Origin: Planctomycetota bacterium
Lineage (GTDB): Bacteria; Planctomycetota; UBA1135; GCA-002686595
Length of the DNA: 64,000 nucleotides
Reading direction: 5' to 3'
NCBI GenBank assembly: GCA_023150475.1
Contig: JAKLKU010000017.1
Location: 62,001 to 126,000 of the forward strand
This document shows, in pieces, positions 15,059 to 25,214 of this stretch. Made by a program: the position numbers and the translations under genes. Under the pieces are notes generated by a model. The model worked only from the letters and a program-made list of their open reading frames with translations, was not told the DNA's origin and ran no database searches. Position 1 is the first letter of the stretch, and each line of letters opens with the position of its first letter.

Positions 15059-16756
15059 ATGCTCACCTCTCGGTGGCTCGCCGTCGTCCTGCTTTCCGCC
15101 CCTGCTCTCGCCCAGTGGAATCCGCCCGCCGCGCAATGGGGCAAGACCGACGCGGCCGATCTGCGCGTGATGTCGTGGAACGTGCTCGACACGGTGTGCT
15201 CCACGAACACGAAGACCGAGGGCAACAACAACTGGACGGCGTGCGCGCGCATCGTCGCGGCGCTCAAGCCCGACGTGCTCCTGCTCGTCGAGACCGGCGA
15301 CAACTCGGGCAACGGGACCGGTTCCGGCGTCGACGGCACGACGGCGCTCACCAACACGATCAACTACTTCCTGCACGGCGGGAACGACCAGTACCACTCG
15401 AACCAACCGGTGACGGCGTACGTGCAGAAGTACGCGCCGGGCTACGACCTGCCGTACGTGTACGTCTCGACGATCAGCGACGGCTTCAACAAGAACGTCG
15501 TGCTCTCGCGCTTCCCGTTCGCCGACCAGAACGGCGACGGCAAGGCGACGCAAGCCGACATTCCGAACGTCAGCTCGACTGCGTGGGCGCCCGGCGGCAA
15601 CGGTGGGATCCGCGGGTTCCTCTTCACCGAGATCGATCTGCCGAACGCGACGTATCTCGGCGACTTCGTCTTCGGCGGCGCGCACTTGAAGGCCGGCAGT
15701 CAATCGAGCGATCACACCGATCGCATCGAGGCCGCCCAGAACGTCTCGTACGTCGTGCGCTACTGGTACAACGGCAACGGCGGCGGCACGCCCGACCCGA
15801 ACGCGAAGATCTCCGACTCGCCGGCGGCGACCAGTGTGCTCGACGCGTTCACGCCCGTCGTGCTCGCCGGCGACTGGAACGAGGACGAGCTCACCAACGG
15901 CACCAAGGGTCCGACCGAGTGGCTCGCGAACGCGCAGACGACCGGCGGCACGACCGACGGCACCGACGCCGACGGCACGGACATGACCTATGACGCCGCG
16001 GTCAACTACTTCAACCTGAGCCGCTCGACGTACCAATCGGGCGGCAAGCTCGACTACCTCGCGTGGCAGGACAGCCTGGTGACGTTGCGGCTCGCGTCGG
16101 TGTTCAACTCGGGCGCGACGCCGTCGGGCTCGATGCCGCCGGAGACCGTCGGTTTCTCGGGAGGGCTCTCTTCGATCAGCTCGAAAGCCTCGGACCACTT
16201 CCCGGTGTTCGCCGACTTGCGCCTGCCGGTGATCGACTGCAATCAGAACGGCGTCGCGGACACGTCCGACATCGCGCTCGGCACGTCGCTCGACGTCAAC
16301 GGCAACGGGATCCCGGACGAATGCGAGTGCCCGACGCCGGTCGTCTACTGCACGTCGAAGTTCAACTCGCTGCTCTGCCAACCGGTGATCGCGTCGACGG
16401 GCACTCCGAGCGCGTCGAGCCCGGCCGCGTTCGACATCACGGCCTCGCAGTTCCTGAACAAGAAGTTCGGCCTGCTCTTCTACGGCAGCCAAGCGAACGG
16501 CGCGCCGTTCCAGGGTGGGCACCTGTGCGTCAAGCTCCCGATCGTGCGCACGAGCGTGCAGAACTCGGGCGGCTCGGCGTCCGGCAGCGACTGCACCGGC
16601 GCGTTCTCGTACGACTTCAACGCGTTGATCCAGGGTGGCTCGGATCCGTCGCTGGTCGTCGGCGCGACGATCTTCGCGCAGTACTGGGGCCGCGATCCCC
16701 AGGACGCGTTCACGACGTCGCTCTCGAACGCGCTGCGATTCACCATCTGCAACTAG
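15059..16756 (+). CDS. Secreted endonuclease/exonuclease/phosphatase-family protein with dockerin-like motif
   Basis: 565 residues. The signal peptide (1-19) ends at ALA-Q. Residues ~30-380 form an EEP (DNase I-like) domain: LRVMSWNVLD opens strand 1, PDVLLLVETGD carries the catalytic acid, GGAHLKAG and LAGDWNEDE follow, and SKASDHFPVFADL ends it with the catalytic histidine. Directly after comes the acidic loop pair DCNQNGVADTSDI and DVNGNGIPDECE, a calcium-binding dockerin-like motif frequent in planctomycete secreted proteins. The C-terminal ~150 residues are a beta-rich domain of unknown role. Substrate could be DNA, a phosphodiester or a sphingolipid. The ATG was chosen because it opens the signal peptide; no strong ribosome-binding site precedes it. 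Confidence 0.85.
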   Translation: MLTSRWLAVVLLSAPALAQWNPPAAQWGKTDAADLRVMSWNVLDTVCSTNTKTEGNNNWTACARIVAALKPDVLLLVETGDNSGNGTGSGVDGTTALTNTINYFLHGGNDQYHSNQPVTAYVQKYAPGYDLPYVYVSTISDGFNKNVVLSRFPFADQNGDGKATQADIPNVSSTAWAPGGNGGIRGFLFTEIDLPNATYLGDFVFGGAHLKAGSQSSDHTDRIEAAQNVSYVVRYWYNGNGGGTPDPNAKISDSPAATSVLDAFTPVVLAGDWNEDELTNGTKGPTEWLANAQTTGGTTDGTDADGTDMTYDAAVNYFNLSRSTYQSGGKLDYLAWQDSLVTLRLASVFNSGATPSGSMPPETVGFSGGLSSISSKASDHFPVFADLRLPVIDCNQNGVADTSDIALGTSLDVNGNGIPDECECPTPVVYCTSKFNSLLCQPVIASTGTPSASSPAAFDITASQFLNKKFGLLFYGSQANGAPFQGGHLCVKLPIVRTSVQNSGGSASGSDCTGAFSYDFNALIQGGSDPSLVVGATIFAQYWGRDPQDAFTTSLSNALRFTICN

Positions 16757-16804
16757 CTCTCGAGGTCCGTAACCCGCTCCCGAGGAAGGAAGTTCGCGAT
16801 GGAC

Positions 16805-16831
16805 CGCGCAGCCCGGGCTGCGCGCTTGACA
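16805..16831 (+). promoter_or_regulatory. 20-bp perfect palindrome abutting a consensus -35 box
   Basis: Positions 16805-16824 form a perfect palindrome centred on CCCGGG. One base later TTGACA (16826-16831) matches the sigma-70 -35 consensus exactly. No good -10 hexamer follows at 16-18 bases. The element lies 86 bases before the radical SAM start and 48 bases after the previous stop, so it could be an operator or a terminator hairpin. Confidence 0.4.
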
Positions 16832-16917
16832 GGCCTCCCCGGGCCGTCGAGCATCGGCCGATCGTCGTCGCGAGCCCTCGGCTCCGCGACGCTTGCCCTT
16901 CCGAGGTACCGTACAGC

Positions 16918-18081
16918 GTGCACACCGATCCCCGTCAGCCCGAGACCGCGCCTGCCGCGTCGCCGGTCCCCGCGTCGTCGTCGATTCCTCACGAAGGCTT
17001 CGTCGACGACTGCGACTGCACGCGGATCGCGGGTTGGTGTTGGCGCGCCGATCGGCCCGACGAGCCCGTCGAGCTCGTGATCCTGGACGGCGAGCGCGAG
17101 CTCGGCCGCACGTTCGCCGACAAGTTCCGCCGCGACCTGCTGCTCGCGGGCAAGGGCAACGGCAAACACGGCTTCCACTTCGACTTGCCCGAGGAGTACC
17201 TGCACCGCGCGAGCGGCAGCCTCTCGGTGCGCACGGCGCAGGGCTCGTTCGAGCTCGTCGGTTCACCGGCGCACGTCAAGCCGCTGATCCAGGAGCTGAT
17301 CCTCTCGCCGCCGGTGTTCGAACGTTACGTCGACGGTCCGCCGCTCGAGTTCGGCACCCTGCGCGTCGACATCGCGAACACGTGCAATCTGTTCTGCGTG
17401 TACTGCCCGACGATCGCGCTGCGCACCAAGGAGCGCGTCGACTTGCCTCGCTTCGAGCGTTTCCTCGCGCAACGCGTCGCGAAGGCGCAGAACTTCGCGA
17501 TCGGTTGCGGGCAGGAGCCGACGACGAACCCGGAGCTCGTCACGTTCCTCGAAGCGATCGCACGTTCGCCGGCGAAGCCGACCGAGCACTTCATGCTTGT
17601 GACCAACGGCACGCTCCTGCACAAGCACGATTGGCCGCGCATCGCGGCGAGCGGGCTCAACGCGCTCTACGTCTCGCTCGACTCGGTCGATCCCGACGTG
17701 CTCGGCGGCGTGCGCACGGGCTCGAAGCTCGCGCTGATCCAGGAGAACGTCACGGGACTGCTCGCGGCGGCGCCGAACCTCAAGCTCCACCTCAATGTCG
17801 TCGTCACGAACCGCAACCTGGGGTACGTCGAGGACGTGATCGCTTGGGGCACGGCGCAACACGCGGCGAGCTTCACGCTGCGCGAGATGTACTTCCCGCC
17901 GACGCCGAACCCCAAACCGACGATCGAAGAGACCGAGCTGCGTGGGCTGATGCTTCAGGAAGGCGAGTTCGCCGCGCTGCGCGAGCGCCTGATCCGCCGC
18001 TTCGGGCCGGAACGTTTCGTCTTCGCGGACCGCCTGCACCTCGAGCAGGAATACGCGTACTGGGCGCCGAAGCTCGTCTGA
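16918..18081 (+). CDS. Radical SAM protein with N-terminal glycosyltransferase-type accessory domain
   Basis: 387 residues from GTG 16918. The radical SAM cluster motif C-x3-C-x2-C is C156, C160 and C163 (CNLFCVYC). It is followed by the GCGQEPTTNP segment and a LYVSLDSVDP strand typical of SPASM-lineage enzymes, although no C-terminal cysteine-rich SPASM domain is present. Residues ~27-90 (IAGWCWRADRPDEPVELVI through GNGKHGFHFDLP) match a small beta domain usually fused to glycosyltransferases and sulfotransferases. That fusion suggests a role in surface glycan or glycopeptide modification (inference). It converges with the biotin carrier gene 28 bases downstream. Confidence 0.85.
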   Translation: MHTDPRQPETAPAASPVPASSSIPHEGFVDDCDCTRIAGWCWRADRPDEPVELVILDGERELGRTFADKFRRDLLLAGKGNGKHGFHFDLPEEYLHRASGSLSVRTAQGSFELVGSPAHVKPLIQELILSPPVFERYVDGPPLEFGTLRVDIANTCNLFCVYCPTIALRTKERVDLPRFERFLAQRVAKAQNFAIGCGQEPTTNPELVTFLEAIARSPAKPTEHFMLVTNGTLLHKHDWPRIAASGLNALYVSLDSVDPDVLGGVRTGSKLALIQENVTGLLAAAPNLKLHLNVVVTNRNLGYVEDVIAWGTAQHAASFTLREMYFPPTPNPKPTIEETELRGLMLQEGEFAALRERLIRRFGPERFVFADRLHLEQEYAYWAPKLV

Positions 18082-18109
18082 AGGCGAAGCTGCGCCGCGG
18101 GCGAGCGAT

Positions 18110-18694
18110 TCAGGCCGACTCGAGCTCGAAGAGCGGCGCGCCTTCTTCGACTTCCGCGCCGTCGCCGACCAACACGCGAGCGATCTTCGCGCGCGCCGGC
18201 AGCCCGTGCCCGGCGCGGTAGACCACCTGCGTGAAGGTCTTCATCACTTCGACGAGGCCGAGCGGCGTGCCGTTCTCGATCACACTGCCGACTTCGACGA
18301 GCGGCTTTTCGCTCGGGCTCGGCCGCTGCCAGAAACGGCCGGCGGACGGCGAGCGCACGAGCAGCTTCGCGTCGCGCTGCGCGGCCTCGAAGCGCGTGCC
18401 CGCCAGCGCCTTGTCGGCGGCGAGCTGGGTGAGCGGTTCGAGCTCGTAGAGCCGCGTCTTGTAGCCGACGGGCTCGTGGATGCGCTCGGGCGGCGCGTTG
18501 GTGACTCGGCCGCTCGCGTTCTCGGGCACGCGCAAGCGCCGCGCGCGTCCGAGGGTCACGAGGAAGCCCGCGTGTCCGCCAGGCGTCACGATCGCGCCTT
18601 TCGGCAGCGCTTCCGTGAACCAACCGACCGCCGGTGCGGCGAGCGACACCACTCCGTCCTTCTCGACGACGATCAGTTCGAGCTCTTCGTGCAT
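18110..18694 (-). CDS. Biotin carboxyl carrier protein of an acyl-CoA carboxylase
   Basis: 194 residues. The C-terminal biotinyl domain carries the target lysine K152 in LVEVMKTFTQVV, a variant of the common EAMKM motif that is seen in acyl-CoA carboxylase carrier subunits. The preceding VGSVIENGTPLGL and following AKIARVLVGDGAEVEEG segments form the two halves of the barrel. Residues 1-110 are an extra N-terminal domain not seen in E. coli AccB. The gene starts seven bases after the carboxyltransferase stop, so they share a transcript. Biotin carboxylase is encoded 9 kb away on the same strand. The acyl substrate is unknown. Confidence 0.85.
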   Translation of the reverse strand: MHEELELIVVEKDGVVSLAAPAVGWFTEALPKGAIVTPGGHAGFLVTLGRARRLRVPENASGRVTNAPPERIHEPVGYKTRLYELEPLTQLAADKALAGTRFEAAQRDAKLLVRSPSAGRFWQRPSPSEKPLVEVGSVIENGTPLGLVEVMKTFTQVVYRAGHGLPARAKIARVLVGDGAEVEEGAPLFELESA

Positions 18695-18701
18695 CGCTCG
18701 T

Positions 18702-20429
<1,728 letters not shown>

Positions 20430-20516
20430 GGGGTGGGACGCGAGCGGGGGATTCTGCCGGACCGCCGCCGCGCCTGCCACGCCTCCGCCGAGTTCTCCGC
20501 GGTCCGCGATCGGCTC

Positions 20517-20539
20517 GAGACGCGCCAGCGCCGCGTCTC
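20517..20539. terminator. Perfect hairpin between exbD and the carboxyltransferase gene
   Basis: GAGACGCG (20517-20524) pairs with CGCGTCTC (20532-20539) across a seven-base loop. It sits in the 267-base gap after the exbD stop. No T-tract follows on either strand, so if it terminates transcription it would be Rho-assisted; it could instead be a regulatory hairpin. Confidence 0.35.
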
Positions 20540-20696
20540 ACCGGCGCAGCGTCTGGTCGGCCGCGGCGCGGGTTCGAGGCCGAAGCTCGAGCTCGGACCG
20601 CTTTCGAGCGCCGTCACGCCGAGGCGCTCGGGCCGGGGTGCGACTGGCCCGTCGGACCGCGCACGAGCTCGCACTCGCGCGAGGCGCGGGCGACGC

Positions 20697-21158
20697 CTAC
20701 TTTTCCTTCGCGCCGAGCGCGAACTCGATCTTCTGGACCCCGACGCGCTTCGAGAGGTTGATCACGCGCACCACGGCGTCCCACGGCACCGCGGTGTCCG
20801 CGTCGATCGTCAGGCCGATGTCGTCCTTGCCGAGCTTCTTGTAGTCGGCGAAGGAGTCGGCGATCAGTTGCTGCAGCTCGGAGTCCTCGGGCACGATCCG
20901 CCGGCCGATCTTGCGCTCGACTTGCTGCTTCGCTTCGTTCCAGAAGAGCGCGACGCGCACTTCTTCGATCACCGATCCGACCGGCATGCCTTCGGCGCCC
21001 TTGTTCTTCGGCAGCCAGGTGTCGAACTTGCCCTCGAGCTGCTTGAAGCGGAACGAGCACATGAAGAACACGCACAGGCAGAAGATCACGTCGATCAGAG
21101 GCGTGACGTTGATCGCGACGGGGTTGTCGTCGCCGTCACCGATGCTCGCGCCGGCCAT
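20697..21158 (-). CDS. exbD: ExbD/TolR-family proton-channel subunit
   Basis: 153 residues. A single N-terminal membrane helix (about 16-36) contains the essential aspartate D23 in INVTPLIDVIFCLC, as in ExbD/TolR. The periplasmic domain follows, ending with LTIDADTAVPWDAVVRV and VQKIEFALG, the usual C-terminal strand region. ExbD works with ExbB/TolQ to convert proton-motive force into work on TonB/TolA-like proteins. No ExbB homologue is in this operon or the window. Upstream, on the same strand, are two TPR proteins and an inner-membrane-anchored protein with TonB-like layout, which may be its working partners (inference). Confidence 0.92.
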   Translation of the reverse strand: MAGASIGDGDDNPVAINVTPLIDVIFCLCVFFMCSFRFKQLEGKFDTWLPKNKGAEGMPVGSVIEEVRVALFWNEAKQQVERKIGRRIVPEDSELQQLIADSFADYKKLGKDDIGLTIDADTAVPWDAVVRVINLSKRVGVQKIEFALGAKEK

Positions 21159-21209
21159 GGTTCGTGTCCTTTCGTTCGGTTCTCGCGGGAGCGGCGCCGT
21201 GGGGCGCGC

Positions 21210-22325
21210 TCACAGGTCCTTCAGGAAGCGTGACTGCGGGTAGGTGCCGGAGAGTTCGTCGCGCTTGCGGCGCGCGCGGTCGAGGAAGCTCTTCTTGGCC
21301 TCTGCGTCGGTCTCGAGTTCGCCGAGTGCCTTGAACGTCTTCGAAGCGCCCGCGAGCGCTCGCTCGTGTTCGTCGGTCGAGCCTTCGCGGCCCGGAGTGT
21401 AGAGCACGACGCCGCGCAGGTACGCGAAGAGCGCCTCGCGCAGGCCCGCGGCATCGCGCTTTTGCAGCGCAGGCTCGAACGCGAGGTCGCCCAGGCCGTT
21501 CCAGGCGCCCGCGAGCACTTCGTTCGGGGCTGCGGCGGTCACGAGTTCCCTGTACCGCGTGTCCGCGTCCGAGTTTCGGCCGGCGCGCTGAGCCGAGCGG
21601 GCGATCCCGAGCTTCGCCGCGGCGAGGACGTCCGCGTCCGCGCCTTGGATCGCCGCGGTGGTCTCGAACGCGCGTTGGGCGTCGGCGGTCTTGCCTTGCT
21701 CCTCGAGGATCGCGCCGCGCAGGACGCCGATGCCGGCTTGCAGCGTCGGATCGTTGCTGCCGCTCTGGGCGGCGCCGAGCCGGGTCTCGAGCGTCTTCGC
21801 GCCGGCGCCGACCGTGCCTTTCGCGCGGTAGAGCGTGATCAGGTTGGTGCCGACCGTCAGCAAGTAGCGTGTCTTCGGGAACGACTCGAGCAACGCCTCG
21901 TACGTCGCGAGCGCCTTGTCGGTGTCTCCGACCCGCTGGTACGTGCGCGCCAAGTGGAAGAGCACGCCGTGCCGCAGCACCGGGCGGAGCTTCGTGTCGG
22001 CGGCGAGGTTCTCGAGCTGCTTCAACGCGTCCTGCGGCGTGCCCGACGTGAACGCGTCGATCGCCCGGTAGTACCTGTCGGCGTTCGCGTAGCGGACGGA
22101 CTGGATCGCCTTCCAGCGCAGGCCCGTCGTCCCGCCACCGTCGACCGCGAGCGTCAGCCCGTCGTAGTCCTCGCTGACGACCTTGGCGATCTTCTCCTTG
22201 CCGTCTTGCGTCACGATGCGGTCTTGCCGCGCGTGCGCGACGCCCGTGGCGAACGTCAGCGCCACCGAACAAAGCACGCCTTGCGCGGCGAGGCGGAGGA
22301 TCTTCGAGAGCATGTACGTCTGCAT
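21210..22325 (-). CDS. Exported tetratricopeptide-repeat protein
   Basis: 371 residues from ATG 22325, which has GAGG eleven bases upstream; a second ATG at 22313 is possible. A signal peptide (about 10-34) ends near VAHA-R. A short beta segment (RIVTQDGKEKIAKVVSEDYD) is followed by helical repeats of TPR type, clearest at LFHLARTYQRVGDTDKALAT and again at RGAILEEQGKTADAQRAF. TPRs act as protein scaffolds. It lies 17 bases after the large TPR gene and 51 bases before exbD in the same direction. This is a recurrent arrangement in Planctomycetes, where ExbBD systems are accompanied by periplasmic TPR proteins. Confidence 0.8.
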   Translation of the reverse strand: MQTYMLSKILRLAAQGVLCSVALTFATGVAHARQDRIVTQDGKEKIAKVVSEDYDGLTLAVDGGGTTGLRWKAIQSVRYANADRYYRAIDAFTSGTPQDALKQLENLAADTKLRPVLRHGVLFHLARTYQRVGDTDKALATYEALLESFPKTRYLLTVGTNLITLYRAKGTVGAGAKTLETRLGAAQSGSNDPTLQAGIGVLRGAILEEQGKTADAQRAFETTAAIQGADADVLAAAKLGIARSAQRAGRNSDADTRYRELVTAAAPNEVLAGAWNGLGDLAFEPALQKRDAAGLREALFAYLRGVVLYTPGREGSTDEHERALAGASKTFKALGELETDAEAKKSFLDRARRKRDELSGTYPQSRFLKDL

Positions 22326-22342
22326 CGCGGTGCCTCGTCGCG

Positions 22343-25207
22343 TCACTTGTGTCCGAGTCGCTTCAACTCTTCGTCGAGCGCCAGGAACTTGTCGCGCACG
22401 CCGAATTCGGCTTCGTCGTACTCGGGATAGCTGCGTTGGATGCTGCGCAGCGCGATCGCCGCGACTTCGTATTCGCCGCGGTCGAGCAGCACGCGCACTT
22501 GGTACTGCTTCGCGTGCCACCACGTGCGCGACGCCGGTTTCGCGACGAGCACGATCGCTTCGAGCAGCGCGGAAGCGCGGCCGAGGCGTTCCGCGTCCGA
22601 CTTCGGCGCGCCGGTCTGGCGCTCGGCCGCCGCCCATTCGAGCGCGGCGGAGAGCAACTCGGGCCGCGTGCGCGCCTTGTCGATCGAGATCTCGCGCTTC
22701 TCGAGGTCGACGAACGGCTCCTTCGCGAAGAGCGCCGCGTAACGCGCCGCTGCGTCGGGGAAGCGACCGAGGAAGCCCAACGTGCGGCCGATCAGGATCT
22801 CGGTCTTCGCCGACGGCTCGAGGCGCGCGAGTTCTTCGTACGCGCGCAGTGCTTGTTCGAACGCGTCGGGCGCCGGGCGTCGCGCCGAACCGTCGAGGAA
22901 CGTCTCGGCGTCGTTCGGCACGGCGTTGAACTGCAGCGCGAGCGCGAAGAGCCGGTCCGCGATCAGCGCGACTTCGGCGACGCCGAGCGCGTTCGGGTCG
23001 TCCGGGCCACTCGAAGCGGCTTGCAGCGCGAGGTCGTAGTGCTCCGCGGCGCGGCGGCGCTGGCGTTCGACTTCACTCGACAGCGGATCGTCGCGTTCGA
23101 GCTTCGCCGCGTTCGCGTCGATCGCCTGCGCGAGCGACGCCGCGGCGGAGCCCATGCCGGCGAGCGTCGGGTCCGTGCGCTTGCATTGGTCGAGGATCGC
23201 GACCGCGTCGTCGATCCGGCCGGCGAGCTGCAACGCCTTCATCCGCACGCGCCGCGCCGTCGCGAGCTTGCTCGCGTCCTTCGCGAAGCGCGTCTCGGAG
23301 TCGGCGAACAACGGCAACGCGTCCGCCGCGCGCCCGACGCCTTCGAGCATGTAGAGGTTCGCGAGCGCGACCCGCGCCGAGAATCCGATCGAATGGAGCC
23401 GGTCCTGCGTGGTGCGATCGAGCGTGGCCGCCGCCGCCTTCTCGAGCGCCGGGTAGGCGTCGACGAGCAACTGCTCCGCTTTCGCGGCGAGTCCGGCGCC
23501 GTCTTGTTTCTTGCGTCCGACGAACGCTTCGCGCGCCGCGCGCGACCACGCTTGGCCCGCGCGGTAGAGCGCTTCCTCGCGGCCGGCACCGCCTTCTTTC
23601 GCGATGCGCTCGTAGACCGCCGCGGCGTCCGCGTACTTGCGTTCCTGTTCGAGCTCCTGGCCCTCGATGAACGCGGCTTGCGACGCGTACGGGTGGCTCG
23701 GATAACGCTCGGCGAGCTTCTGCATGCCGGCGCGTGCCTTCTCGCGGTGCGCCTTGCTCTTCTCCTTGCCGGCGAGCGACAGGTACGCGTTGATCGCACG
23801 CCACAGGCACTCGGGCGCGTCCTTGCCCTGCGGGTAGGTCTCGGCCGCGGTCTCCCACGTCGCCGCGGCGTCGACGAGCGAGCCCTTCTGCGCCTGGAGC
23901 GCGCCGATCAGCACGCCAGCCTGCGCGCCGGCGTCCTGTTCGTTCTTCGAACCGCGCGCGAGCCGTGCCGCTTCCTGCGCGAGCTCGATCGCCTTGTCGG
24001 TCTCGCCGCGACTCGCCGCGGCTTCCGCGAGTTTGAACGAGTCCGACGCGACGATCTGCGTCGAACCCCCTTCGCGCAGCAGCGTGCGTCCGCGTTCGCC
24101 GCCGGGGCCGCGCGGGTCGGCTTCGATCAGCCGCTTCGCCGCTGCTTCGACGCGCGCCGTGTCGCCGTTCTCGCGGTACGCGTCCGCGGCCGCGCCGAGG
24201 ATCGCGACGCCGCGGTACGCGCGCAGCGGTTCCGGCACCGTCGCGAGGAAGTCCTCGGCGGTCGCGATCACGCCTTGGCGATCGCCCTTGCCGTTTTGCG
24301 CGAGCAGCTTCTGGTAGACGGCGTTCGACACGAGGTCGCACGCCTCCGGCGGCAGCGAGTACACGCCGTTCGCGCCCTTCTCGTAGCTCTCGCGCAGCCG
24401 AATCGCCGAATCGAACGACTCGAACGCCTTCTCGCCTTCGCCGATCAGCAAGTGGCAGAGGCCTTCGTAGATGAAGCCCTCGTAGCACAGCAGTTGGTCG
24501 CCGAAATCGAGTTGGAAGTCGAGCAGCAGCGCAAGCGCCTGGTCGACGTTCTCGCGTTGCTCGTCCGAGCGCGGGTCGAGCACCAACGCGTGGTAGTAGT
24601 GCGTGCGCGCCAAGTTGTAGGTCGCGAGCATGTAGCGCCGGTCGAGCTCCGGATCGGCCGCGTCGAGTTCGAGCGCGGAGCGCCGTTCGCCGAGCGCCGC
24701 CACGCGTTCGTGCAGGTCGAGCAGCGCGCGTTCGAAGCGTTTGCGGCTCTTCGCCTTGAGCTCCTTCGCGTCCTTCGCGCCGGGTTCGGCCTCGAGCACC
24801 GCGGCGGTCAGTTCGCCGACGACGCGGTAGAGATCGGGCAGGCGCACGACGAGCTCCTCGGCGAGCGGCAGGTTGCCGTGATCGGCGACGAAGCCCTCTT
24901 TCTCGGTGACCACCGCGTCGAGCAGCGCGAGGCGCTTGCGCAAGTCGGGCTCGCGGTAGGCCTGCTCCTCGCGCAAGTCGAGCCGCAGCGCGTCGATCGC
25001 GAGCATCTCGTCGCGGTTCGTGCGGTGTTTCGCTTCGTAGACGGCGAGGAAATCGCTCGCGAGGTCGGTCAAGCCGCTCTGGGCGAGCGCCCGGGCGTAC
25101 GCGAGGTCGTCGCGTGCGAGCGAACGTTCGTTCTGCGCGCCGGCGGCCGACGCGAGGAGCGCGCCGACGACGGCGCAGAGGAACGGGGATCGACGGGGGA
25201 GGCGCAT
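22343..25207 (-). CDS. Large exported TPR/solenoid protein
   Basis: 954 residues from ATG 25207, which opens a signal peptide ending near SAAGA-Q. The rest is an alpha-solenoid of many degenerate TPRs, for example ASRGETDKAIELAQEAARLA, ECLWRAINAYLSLAGKEKSK, FIEGQELEQERKYADAAAVY and, near the end, VLLDRGEYEVAAIALRSIQ. There is no catalytic motif. Size and architecture suggest a periplasmic scaffold spanning between the TonB-like protein and envelope targets (inference). It starts seven bases after the prenyltransferase-fold gene stop, so it is certainly in that operon. The protein is rich in A, E, R and K, with a very low cysteine content. Confidence 0.8.
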   Translation of the reverse strand: MRLPRRSPFLCAVVGALLASAAGAQNERSLARDDLAYARALAQSGLTDLASDFLAVYEAKHRTNRDEMLAIDALRLDLREEQAYREPDLRKRLALLDAVVTEKEGFVADHGNLPLAEELVVRLPDLYRVVGELTAAVLEAEPGAKDAKELKAKSRKRFERALLDLHERVAALGERRSALELDAADPELDRRYMLATYNLARTHYYHALVLDPRSDEQRENVDQALALLLDFQLDFGDQLLCYEGFIYEGLCHLLIGEGEKAFESFDSAIRLRESYEKGANGVYSLPPEACDLVSNAVYQKLLAQNGKGDRQGVIATAEDFLATVPEPLRAYRGVAILGAAADAYRENGDTARVEAAAKRLIEADPRGPGGERGRTLLREGGSTQIVASDSFKLAEAAASRGETDKAIELAQEAARLARGSKNEQDAGAQAGVLIGALQAQKGSLVDAAATWETAAETYPQGKDAPECLWRAINAYLSLAGKEKSKAHREKARAGMQKLAERYPSHPYASQAAFIEGQELEQERKYADAAAVYERIAKEGGAGREEALYRAGQAWSRAAREAFVGRKKQDGAGLAAKAEQLLVDAYPALEKAAAATLDRTTQDRLHSIGFSARVALANLYMLEGVGRAADALPLFADSETRFAKDASKLATARRVRMKALQLAGRIDDAVAILDQCKRTDPTLAGMGSAAASLAQAIDANAAKLERDDPLSSEVERQRRRAAEHYDLALQAASSGPDDPNALGVAEVALIADRLFALALQFNAVPNDAETFLDGSARRPAPDAFEQALRAYEELARLEPSAKTEILIGRTLGFLGRFPDAAARYAALFAKEPFVDLEKREISIDKARTRPELLSAALEWAAAERQTGAPKSDAERLGRASALLEAIVLVAKPASRTWWHAKQYQVRVLLDRGEYEVAAIALRSIQRSYPEYDEAEFGVRDKFLALDEELKRLGHK

Positions 25208-25214
25208 GGGAACC

